Shown: positions 1-6,160 of the stretch, piece by piece
Position numbering within the stretch: the first letter of the stretch is position 1
How the letters are laid out: every line of letters starts with the position of its first letter
From: SG8-40 sp050050435
Lineage (GTDB): Bacteria > Pseudomonadota > Gammaproteobacteria > Burkholderiales > Eutrophovitaceae
DNA: 7,259 nucleotides
Reading direction: 5' to 3'
Assembly: GCA_050050435.1 (NCBI GenBank)
Contig: JASFUE010000166.1
Coordinates: 1-7,259, forward strand
Notes under the pieces: generated by a model
What the model saw: only the letters and a program-made list of their open reading frames with translations
Database searches by the model: none
What the model was told of the DNA's origin: nothing
Position numbers and translations under genes: made by a program

Positions 1-1
1 G

Positions 2-175
2 GTGGTCTACTCAGTGCCGATGCTGGGAGGGCAAAGCGCTGCCTACATTATGGCTGCCCTGAAGGCTTACCGGTCCGGTGAGCGCGGCTACGAGACAATG
101 CGGGCGATAGCAGCCCAGCTAAGCGACGAGGACATTGCCGATCTTGCTGCCTACTATTCGAACGGTGGCAAGTAG
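2..175 (+). CDS. c-type cytochrome, class I (c553/c4-like), C-terminal part only
   Basis: This is the last 57 residues of a cytochrome whose start, heme-binding CXXCH motif and any signal peptide lie left of the window. What remains is typical of the distal half of c553/c4-type cytochromes: a P-x-L-x-GQ stretch near residues 6-11, then a Y-I-x3-L-x2-Y-x2-G-x-R helix. A Met follows at visible residue 33 in TMRAIAAQL, which is the likely sixth heme-iron ligand, and the chain closes with the family helix LSDEDIADLAAYY. It probably works in the periplasm as an electron carrier. It sits 69 bases before a second, related cytochrome gene on the same strand, so the two are probably co-transcribed. 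Whether the complete protein has one heme or two (as in cytochrome c4 or a flavocytochrome c heme subunit) cannot be told from this fragment. Confidence 0.85.
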   Translation: MVYSVPMLGGQSAAYIMAALKAYRSGERGYETMRAIAAQLSDEDIADLAAYYSNGGK

Positions 176-234
176 TACCCGCCTGACAGCGCGGATTCGA
201 AAAACGGTCGGATCGCCCGGACTGAACCGGATAC

Positions 235-239
235 GAGGA
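235..239 (+). promoter_or_regulatory. Ribosome binding site of the complete cytochrome c gene
   Basis: GAGGA lies five bases before the ATG at 245. It supports that ATG as the start, and the reading frame then begins directly with a signal peptide. No convincing -10/-35 pair was seen in the 69 bases between the two cytochrome genes, which fits co-transcription. Confidence 0.6.
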
Positions 240-244
240 CAAAA

Positions 245-595
245 ATGAGACAAAAACTTTCAATGATGGTGGCCATTGCCACTTGTATGGGGGCCGGAAA
301 CGCGCTGGCGGAGGAGGCTGCCGACCACGGTGGCGCCGTCAACGCAGCGGAAATCGTCACGACCGTGTGCGCCATGTGCCACGGCGAGGATGGCAACAAG
401 ATGCTCACGCCGGAAACACCGAAACTGGGTGGCCAGAAGGCGGACTACCTTGCGCGAGCGTTGCACGAATACAAGGACGGTGGTCGCAAGAACCCGATCA
501 TGGGGGCGGTGAGCCAGCCGCTTAGCGAAGCGGAGATCGAGGCTTTGGCAGCTTACTATGCAGCACAGCCATCACAGCTGTTTACGCTGAAGTAA
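245..595 (+). CDS. Small periplasmic monoheme cytochrome c (c553/c4-domain type)
   Basis: A 116-residue class I cytochrome c. Residues 1-22 form a Sec signal peptide (positive RQK start, hydrophobic core, cleavage likely after NALA), so the mature protein of about 94 residues should be periplasmic. The single heme site is CAMCH at residues 42-46, with Cys42 and Cys45 for covalent attachment and His46 as iron ligand. The likely distal ligand is Met86 in NPIMGAV. Between them is a PKLGGQ segment and a YLARALHEY helix, and the C-terminal helix LSEAEIEALAAYY is the family signature. It most likely shuttles single electrons between a membrane complex and a terminal oxidase or periplasmic enzyme; the actual partner cannot be read from sequence. 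It resembles the partial gene upstream, which suggests a tandem pair. A strong terminator follows 31 bases after its stop. Confidence 0.9.
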   Translation: MRQKLSMMVAIATCMGAGNALAEEAADHGGAVNAAEIVTTVCAMCHGEDGNKMLTPETPKLGGQKADYLARALHEYKDGGRKNPIMGAVSQPLSEAEIEALAAYYAAQPSQLFTLK

Positions 596-626
596 CAGCG
601 TTCGACGCTGCAGGGCGTGAATCAGT

Positions 627-657
627 AAAAAGGGGCCGAAATGGCCCCTTTCTTTTT
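627..657. terminator. Bidirectional rho-independent terminator between convergent genes
   Basis: A 7-bp GC-rich stem (AGGGGCC at 631-637 with GGCCCCT at 643-649) closes a 5-base loop. It is preceded by AAAA (627-630) and followed by a T-rich run (TTCTTTTT to about 657). The stem can extend by A-T pairs. Because each strand shows a T run after the hairpin, it can stop transcription of the cytochrome unit from the left and of the DUF1841-ending gene string from the right. The roughly 80 bases between it and the DUF1841 stop hold no gene I can support. Confidence 0.85.
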
Positions 658-737
658 GTCATCCTCCGGCAGCGGCTGGCTCATGATGAAACCGCGCGCC
701 CAATAAATATCGCTGGGCCGCCCAGGTGCATGACCTG

Positions 738-1175
738 CTACCGGTCCTTTGCGAGCTGATGGCGCAGGCAAGCGAGATAGGCGTCCTGATCCGGAGGCGA
801 AGCGCTCCGGTTGGCCTGCCACACCGTTTCTCCCAGGCATTCGAGCACGATATGCAGGGCCGCATGGCGATCCCCGAGTTTCGCCGTGAGCGCTGTGAAC
901 AGCTCGGAAATCCCGGCGGGCTGGTCGATCGCCAGTTGCTCGGCGATCGAAAGGTGCAGGCTCAGGTGCAGAAACGGATTGAGACCGCCCGATTCCGGTG
1001 GATAGTCGCGCTCGATATTTCGCTCCCTGTCGCTCAACAGCGCCTGGTACTCGGGGTGCAGGAGGATGATTTCCAGGGCGGTTGTCTCAAGGCCTTCGAG
1101 AGCCTGCCCGGACTTATACTTTTCCCATGTGCCGAAGAACAGTTCGCGAGCCTGACGGCGGGAAGGATTGAACAT
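738..1175 (-). CDS. DUF1841 family protein, function unknown
   Basis: A 145-residue cytoplasmic protein with no signal peptide or membrane segment. It begins MFNPSRRQARELFF. I recognise it as DUF1841 from its N-terminal R-x-FF-x-W-x-KY pattern, the central NPFLHLSLHL segment followed by EQ and D-x-P-x-GI, and the late ALHIVLECLGE-W segment. It has several conserved-looking histidines (HP near residue 40, the LHLSLHL pair, and ALH), which could suggest metal or cofactor binding, but no reaction is known to me. The frame stays open 60 bases further upstream to an earlier ATG at 1235, but that would lie inside nth. The ATG at 1175 gives the family N-terminus and overlaps the nth stop by one base (TAATG), so translation is probably coupled to nth. 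It is the last gene before the terminator. Confidence 0.85.
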   Translation of the reverse strand: MFNPSRRQARELFFGTWEKYKSGQALEGLETTALEIILLHPEYQALLSDRERNIERDYPPESGGLNPFLHLSLHLSIAEQLAIDQPAGISELFTALTAKLGDRHAALHIVLECLGETVWQANRSASPPDQDAYLACLRHQLAKDR

Positions 1176-1813
1176 TAGTCGTCTTTCGTCTTGTGCCGGT
1201 ATTCGCACAGATCGCGGATCGGACAATTCGGGCATTCGGGCCTGCGTGCCTTGCAGCAGTAGCGCCCATGCAGGATCAGCCAGTGGTGCGCGTCTTTTCT
1301 GAATTCTTCGGGCACCAGACGCATCAGCTTTTCTTCCACCTTCACGACATCCTTGCCCGGCGCAATTCCGGTGCGGTTGGCGACGCGAAAAATGTGCGTA
1401 TCCACAGCGATGGTGGGCTCGCCGAAAGCGGTATTGAGTACGACGTTGGCGGTCTTGCGTCCAACGCCCGGAAGCTGCTCGAGTTCTTCGCGTGTGCGCG
1501 GGACTTCGCCCTGATATTGATCAACCAGAATCTGGCATGTCGCAATGATGTTCTTCGCCTTGGACCGGAATAGTCCAATACGCTGAATGTACGGCACGAG
1601 ACCTTCTTCGCCAAGATCGAGCATCGCCTTTGGGGTGTTGGCGGCATCAAAAAGCTTGCTTGTCGCAAGGTTAACGCTCTTGTCGGTTGCCTGGGCAGAG
1701 AGGATTACCGCGATCAGCAATTCGAACGGGCTGGAATAGACGAGTTCGGTCTGCGGGTGCGGATTGGCTTTGCGCAGCCGCGAGAAAATTTCGGTTCGGC
1801 GGGCTTTGTTCAT
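1175..1813 (-). CDS. nth: Endonuclease III (DNA glycosylase/AP lyase)
   Basis: A 212-residue base-excision repair enzyme that removes oxidised pyrimidines from DNA and nicks the abasic site. It lines up with E. coli Nth (211 residues) almost without gaps. The helix-hairpin-helix is LPGVGRKTANVV, with catalytic Lys120, and catalytic Asp138 lies in AVDTHIFRV. The [4Fe-4S] ligands are Cys187, Cys194, Cys197 and Cys203 (spacing 6, 2, 5). The start MNKARRTEIFSRLRK matches the E. coli start (MNKAKRLEIL). A longer version from a TTG at 1870 would add 19 residues with no family counterpart, so I chose the ATG at 1813, which has a weak GGGA five bases before it. It lies 91 bases after rnfB and shares one base with the DUF1841 gene. 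It appears intact and functional. Confidence 0.96.
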   Translation of the reverse strand: MNKARRTEIFSRLRKANPHPQTELVYSSPFELLIAVILSAQATDKSVNLATSKLFDAANTPKAMLDLGEEGLVPYIQRIGLFRSKAKNIIATCQILVDQYQGEVPRTREELEQLPGVGRKTANVVLNTAFGEPTIAVDTHIFRVANRTGIAPGKDVVKVEEKLMRLVPEEFRKDAHHWLILHGRYCCKARRPECPNCPIRDLCEYRHKTKDD

Positions 1814-1904
1814 CGCATTCCCGGCGGCATTGCGCTGCGACGCACGACAACGGATTTGATGTCGCTGCAAGGCATCGTCGGCAGGGCTTTTGCCTTTGCG
1901 TCAG

Positions 1905-2591
1905 TCATCCATCCGGTCCGTGGCGCGCACGCGCTCTTTTCAGGGCTGCCTCGATGGTCGCAGCCTTTTTCTCGGCAGCGCCGCGTGCAGTGCCAGCACG
2001 CGGGCCGGCTTCGCGGTCGGGCGCTTTCTTTTTCAACCGTTGTTCGCGTTTGTGCGCTTTCAATGTGGTGCGCGTATTGTGATTGGCATAGCGACGGGCA
2101 AATGCCGGTGCCAGTTCTTCGCTCGACATATCGTGCATTTGCCGGGCCTGTTCGTAGCCTTCTTCAGCAAGCTCCTCGAGCGCGATCATGTCGATGCAAT
2201 CGACCGGGCAGGGCGCAACGCAGAGATCACACCCACTGCAGTACCCGGTCAGTACGGTATGCATACGCTTTGGGCCGCCAATTATTGCATCCACCGGGCA
2301 GGCCTGAATGCACAGGGTGCAGCCGATGCAACGGCTCTCGTCGATAACGGCGGTCGTTCGCGGTGCTTCGACGCCGAATTCCGGATTGAGTGGCAAGACT
2401 GTGGTGTCGAGCAACCGGGCCAGGCGTTCGATACCGGCCTGTCCCCCGGGCGGGCACTGGTTGATTGGCGCTGTCTTGTTCGCGACGGCAACTGCGTATG
2501 CATGGCAATCGGGATAGCCGCAGCGCGTGCACTGTGTCTGTGGCAGCAATCGCTCGATCGCCTCGATGAGGTCAGGGCTTGCGCCGGGCAT
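1905..2591 (-). CDS. rnfB: RnfB/RsxB-type soluble ferredoxin subunit carrying a predicted three [4Fe-4S] clusters
   Basis: A 228-residue iron-sulfur electron carrier. Residues 8-55 form the four-cysteine Fe-S domain of RnfB (Cys21, Cys24, Cys29, Cys46; CTRCGYPDC then CPPGG). Residues 84-132 form a double ferredoxin with Cys88/91/94 plus Cys98-Pro, and Cys118/121/124 plus Cys128-Pro. The N-terminal membrane helix of the RnfB found in full Rnf complexes is absent; the protein begins only 20 residues before Cys21. No rnfA, C, D, G or E lies in view, so it probably acts in the cytoplasm outside a standard Rnf complex. The last 55 residues are a Lys/Arg/Ala-rich tail without cysteines. The ATG at 2591 is 10 bases after the stop of the large flavoprotein and lacks a clear ribosome site, suggesting translational coupling. 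Its partner is unknown; the upstream flavoprotein is the obvious candidate. Confidence 0.9.
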   Translation of the reverse strand: MPGASPDLIEAIERLLPQTQCTRCGYPDCHAYAVAVANKTAPINQCPPGGQAGIERLARLLDTTVLPLNPEFGVEAPRTTAVIDESRCIGCTLCIQACPVDAIIGGPKRMHTVLTGYCSGCDLCVAPCPVDCIDMIALEELAEEGYEQARQMHDMSSEELAPAFARRYANHNTRTTLKAHKREQRLKKKAPDREAGPRAGTARGAAEKKAATIEAALKRARARHGPDG

Positions 2592-2601
2592 GGCGAGGAA
2601 A

Positions 2602-5600
2602 TCAGCTACTGCCGTGGGCAGGACGTGAACCGAGTTGCTTCAGACATCGGTCGACCCATTTTGCCGTGAGCTTTTCCTGAAGCGAATTCTGTTTCAGACG
2701 TGACGCAAGTGCATCGAAGTCGACCACGTCCAGATTCTGGTCCTGGTTGAAGCAGGAAAATACATACTCGCGCTCGCCGGTTTTCGGGTTGACGTGCGGT
2801 TGCAGGCATTGTGCGCAAATCTCCTTGAGCATGCACTGCATTGGCGAATTGATCGAGCCGATAGCAAAATGATGCTCTGACAGATGTGGTGCGAGCACAC
2901 CGTGGCGGGCCGCAGTGACGCCTGCCATCATTCGATCCGAGCCGATTACGATCATGCGCTGGCAGTCGCTGAAGTTGATCGCCTGCTCGCCCAGTTGGCC
3001 CTCGGCATATGCTTGCATGGCCTGCACAATGTTGCCGACAAAGGTCCTGTCATCCGGGCGTCGCGGCTCGAAACCCGGCCCTTCATCGCAGCACCACACG
3101 ACGACATCGGATGCGGCCTCGATCTCGTCAACCTTGTAGCGGTCTATCATGTGCTTGTAGCCGGCGAAATACAGTACGCGTGATCCTGCTTTGCGCAGCG
3201 CTTCACCGATCGAGAACAGCACCGCATTGCCGAGGCCGCCGCCGACGAGCACAACGGTCTGGCCGCCGACAATTTCCGTGGGCGTGCCGGTGGGACCCAT
3301 CAACACCACGGGTTGCCCCGGTTTGAGCAGGGCACACAGATCCGACGAACCACCCATTTCCAGGACAATGGTCGACACGATGCCGCGCTCGCGGTCTACC
3401 CAGGCACCGGTCAGTGCCAGGCCTTCCATGGACAGCCGCGTGCCCTCTATTTCAGGCGCCAGCGTTTCGAAATTCTGTAAGCGATAGAACTGTCCGGGCT
3501 GAAAGCGTCTGGCGGCCTGTGGAGCCAGCAGTACGATTTCGACAATCTTCGGTGTCAGCCGTATCACTTCGTGCACACTCGCGCGCAAGGTCCGGTTGAA
3601 ATGTCCGATGAATGCCTCGTCATTCCCCGAAAATGCAGGTTGCACCTGTTCCATCACCTGACTGACGATTGGATAACCCTGCTTTGCGCCCCCCATGGCT
3701 TTGACGACGTTACCGAAAAACGAGGGATGCAGATCACCAAAGAAGCTGATGAACCGCCCGTCTTGCTGGCGTTCGAGCAATACCTGCGGATGCTCCGGTT
3801 TGGCCGTGCGTTCCGGTTGGACTACGTTGCCATTTTCGTCAACGGCCTGAAAGTACCGTCCGTCGAGCGGGAAATGCTGCGAATCTTCACGGGCGGCGAC
3901 TGTATTGGGTTTGGTGCCGGCCGCGACCAGGATGGTGCGTGCGGGCAGATTCAATGTCGACTCGACCACATCGCCTGATTCGTTGGTTTGCCTGGCGAGC
4001 ACGTTCAAGGCGCATGCATGGCCGAATTCATCCACGTCAACAGCTTTCGGTGAGAGCATCTCGATAAATCGCACACCTTCCTCGAGCGCTTTCTCGACTT
4101 CTTCATGGTTAAGTGTGTACGATGGGCTGTCAATGAGGCGCTTGCGGTAAACGATGGAAACACCGCCCCATGAATTGACCAGTTCAGCGATGCGTGCCGG
4201 GCGATTTTCGATTGCGGCCTGCTCGCGTTCGGTCCGAATGGCCCTGGCGTGATGGAGGAATTCATCCGCGATCAGGTTTTCCTCGGCATCCCAGTTCGCG
4301 CGCACGGTGTTCTCGCCCTGCTGCGCAACCAGTGCCTCATAGCGTGAAAGAAATTTCTCGACCTGCAGCGGATAGTAGGCGGCTGACTCGGTTGCCGTAT
4401 CAATGGCTGTGAGTCCGCCGCCAATTACCACGACCGGCAGGCGCACCTGCATGTTGGCGATCGACTCCGGCTTTGCAGCACCGGTCAATTGCAGTGCCAT
4501 GAGAAAATCGGAGGCGGTGCGAACACCACGCGCCAGTGAGTTGGGAATGTCGAGCACTGTCGGCTTTCCTGCACCGGTTGCCATGACGATGTGATCGAAA
4601 CCTTGCTCGAACGCTTCGGCTGCATCCAGTGTGCCGCCAAAGCGAACTCCGCCAAATAACGCAAACCGGCTGCGCCGTTGCAGAAGCAGTCGGACGACCT
4701 TCAAAAAATTCTTGTCCCAGCGAACGGTGATGCCATATTCGGCAACGCCACCAAAACCGGCCATAACGCGTGCATCGAGTGGCTCTTTCAGCGATTCAAA
4801 ATCGCGCACTGGCGCAAACGGTGTACGCTCGCCGAAGGCATCAACGCCGGACAGTGCCGGTGGCAGTGGTTCAATCTTCAGACCGTCGATGCCGACAACG
4901 GTATGTCCGTCGTTGAGCAGGTGGTGGGCGACGGTGAACCCGGCCGGTCCCATGCCTGAAATGAGCACGCGCTTGCCGCTGTTTTCGCGTGGATATGGCC
5001 GACGCAGGTCCAACGGATTCCAGCGCGTGAGCAGTGAGTAGATTTCGAAACCCCAGGGCAGGGCGAGTACGTCTTTCAGCGTGCGTGTTTCGACCTGGGG
5101 GATATTGACCGGGTCCTGCTTCTGGTAAATGCACGATTTCATGCAATCGTTGCAGATGCGGTGTCCGGTAGCGGCCACCATCGGATTGTCCACACAAATC
5201 ATCGCCAGCGCGCCAATGGCGACGCCGTCGGACTTCAGCTTCTGGAATTCGGAAATTCGCTCCTCGAGAGGGCAGCCGGCGAGCTGCACGCCGAATACCG
5301 TGTCCTTGAAAGCGCCGGTCTTGTCCTTGAGGCCTTGCGAACACGAATCCTTGCCTTGCTCGTGGCACCAGATGCAGTAATGCGCCTGGTCAAGCGCGCC
5401 GATCAGATCGGTTCCGTGATCGGTCAGTGCGAAGCCATTGCGGCGGCGAAGATGGCCGAGCCGGTGCGTCGTGATTCCGCTTTCGCGGGTCGTTTGCACC
5501 GGGACCAGATTCTGTGGGTCGAGCTTGCGGGGCACCTTGAACAGCACACCGCTAGCGTGGCGTTCCTGACCGGCCGCAGTGTGCACGGCCCAGGCGGCGT

Positions 5601-6156
5601 AGCGCAGGGCGATGTCCAGTTCGGCACTGTGGGCATCGCTGTCTTCGAGCCATTTCTGCACATGGTGGGCAAAGGCCAGTTCCGAGAACGGCTCGCCCAT
5701 ATTGGCCAGCAGTTGTGCTTCGAGCTCGCTGCCGTCAAAGGTCTCTGCCTGCGCTGCCTTGTAGGTAGTCGCCGCCTTGCGCTGCACGAACTGGCGCTTG
5801 ATCTTGTACAGCGGCGCCAGCGCATGATGATTTGCCGAAAGTGTCCCGACTTCGCTTTCGATCGCGAACAGCCGTGCGAGGAAATCATCGAGATGCCCGG
5901 CGAGCGCCATGAGCAGATGCGATTCGTCCTTGCGCTCGAGCGAATCCGGCGCTTCGCGTGCTGCCAGCAGCTGTTGCGCCAGGTACGGGTCGGTCTCGCG
6001 CAAGGCTTCGATAAACGAGGCGTCGAGTTGTATCAGGCCATCGCGTTCGTAAAGGCGCTCAAAAGCGACATCAAACCCGGCAGTGAATTTCGGGATGTGA
6101 GGGGTTTTGGGTGAATTCACGAGTGTGTTGAAGCGGCCCGGTGAAAAGCCGCGCAT
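2602..6156 (-). CDS. Fused GltD-like/PyrK-like iron-sulfur flavoprotein (NfnB-NfnA-like), 1184 residues
   Basis: A large cytoplasmic oxidoreductase made of several modules. Residues 1 to about 230 are a mostly helical region I do not recognise. Residues 255-360 are a GltD-type Fe-S domain (Cys261, 264, 272, 295; then Cys335, 338, 342). Residues 395-840 are the GltD-type pyridine nucleotide oxidoreductase: FAD site GMGPAG at 401-406, NAD(P) site GGGLTA at 579-584, and FAD closing motif GD at 807-808. Residues 850-1140 resemble PyrK/ferredoxin reductase: PGQF at 887-890, nucleotide loop VGGGLG at 971-976, and [2Fe-2S] candidates Cys1108, 1114, 1117 and 1135. The architecture predicts two FADs, up to two [4Fe-4S] and one [2Fe-2S] cluster, as in NfnAB. 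The true substrates are not known. The ATG lies 4 bases after the pyrD stop; a GTG at 6120 is an alternative start. Confidence 0.85.
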   Translation of the reverse strand: MRGFSPGRFNTLVNSPKTPHIPKFTAGFDVAFERLYERDGLIQLDASFIEALRETDPYLAQQLLAAREAPDSLERKDESHLLMALAGHLDDFLARLFAIESEVGTLSANHHALAPLYKIKRQFVQRKAATTYKAAQAETFDGSELEAQLLANMGEPFSELAFAHHVQKWLEDSDAHSAELDIALRYAAWAVHTAAGQERHASGVLFKVPRKLDPQNLVPVQTTRESGITTHRLGHLRRRNGFALTDHGTDLIGALDQAHYCIWCHEQGKDSCSQGLKDKTGAFKDTVFGVQLAGCPLEERISEFQKLKSDGVAIGALAMICVDNPMVAATGHRICNDCMKSCIYQKQDPVNIPQVETRTLKDVLALPWGFEIYSLLTRWNPLDLRRPYPRENSGKRVLISGMGPAGFTVAHHLLNDGHTVVGIDGLKIEPLPPALSGVDAFGERTPFAPVRDFESLKEPLDARVMAGFGGVAEYGITVRWDKNFLKVVRLLLQRRSRFALFGGVRFGGTLDAAEAFEQGFDHIVMATGAGKPTVLDIPNSLARGVRTASDFLMALQLTGAAKPESIANMQVRLPVVVIGGGLTAIDTATESAAYYPLQVEKFLSRYEALVAQQGENTVRANWDAEENLIADEFLHHARAIRTEREQAAIENRPARIAELVNSWGGVSIVYRKRLIDSPSYTLNHEEVEKALEEGVRFIEMLSPKAVDVDEFGHACALNVLARQTNESGDVVESTLNLPARTILVAAGTKPNTVAAREDSQHFPLDGRYFQAVDENGNVVQPERTAKPEHPQVLLERQQDGRFISFFGDLHPSFFGNVVKAMGGAKQGYPIVSQVMEQVQPAFSGNDEAFIGHFNRTLRASVHEVIRLTPKIVEIVLLAPQAARRFQPGQFYRLQNFETLAPEIEGTRLSMEGLALTGAWVDRERGIVSTIVLEMGGSSDLCALLKPGQPVVLMGPTGTPTEIVGGQTVVLVGGGLGNAVLFSIGEALRKAGSRVLYFAGYKHMIDRYKVDEIEAASDVVVWCCDEGPGFEPRRPDDRTFVGNIVQAMQAYAEGQLGEQAINFSDCQRMIVIGSDRMMAGVTAARHGVLAPHLSEHHFAIGSINSPMQCMLKEICAQCLQPHVNPKTGEREYVFSCFNQDQNLDVVDFDALASRLKQNSLQEKLTAKWVDRCLKQLGSRPAHGSS

Positions 6157-6160
6157 TATA

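Noticed and set aside
622..684. Minus-strand mini-gene of 20 codons beginning MSQPLPEDD between DUF1841 and the terminator
   Set aside because: Its second half is the terminator hairpin itself, it has no clear ribosome site, and nothing supports it as coding.
1176..1235. Longer DUF1841 protein starting at the ATG at 1235
   Set aside because: The extra 20 residues would overlap the conserved Fe-S end of nth and do not resemble the family N-terminus; the TAATG start at 1175 fits better.
1814..1870. 19-residue N-terminal extension of Nth from a TTG codon
   Set aside because: The ATG at 1813 reproduces the E. coli start exactly in position, while the extension has no counterpart in the family.
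1890..2669. Plus-strand open frame of 259 codons opposite rnfB
   Set aside because: The minus strand carries all twelve ferredoxin cysteines in perfect spacing; the plus-strand translation resembles nothing and has no ribosome site that I can see.
5161..6114. Long plus-strand open frame of 317 codons opposite the start of the large flavoprotein
   Set aside because: It runs antisense to a strongly supported gene, its translation shows no recognisable domain, and the region is fully explained by the minus-strand protein. It is a GC-rich antisense shadow.
2602..6156. Reading the large protein as glutamate synthase small subunit (GltD)
   Set aside because: No large glutamate synthase subunit gene is nearby, the protein is more than twice GltD length, and it carries a PyrK-like half that GltD lacks.
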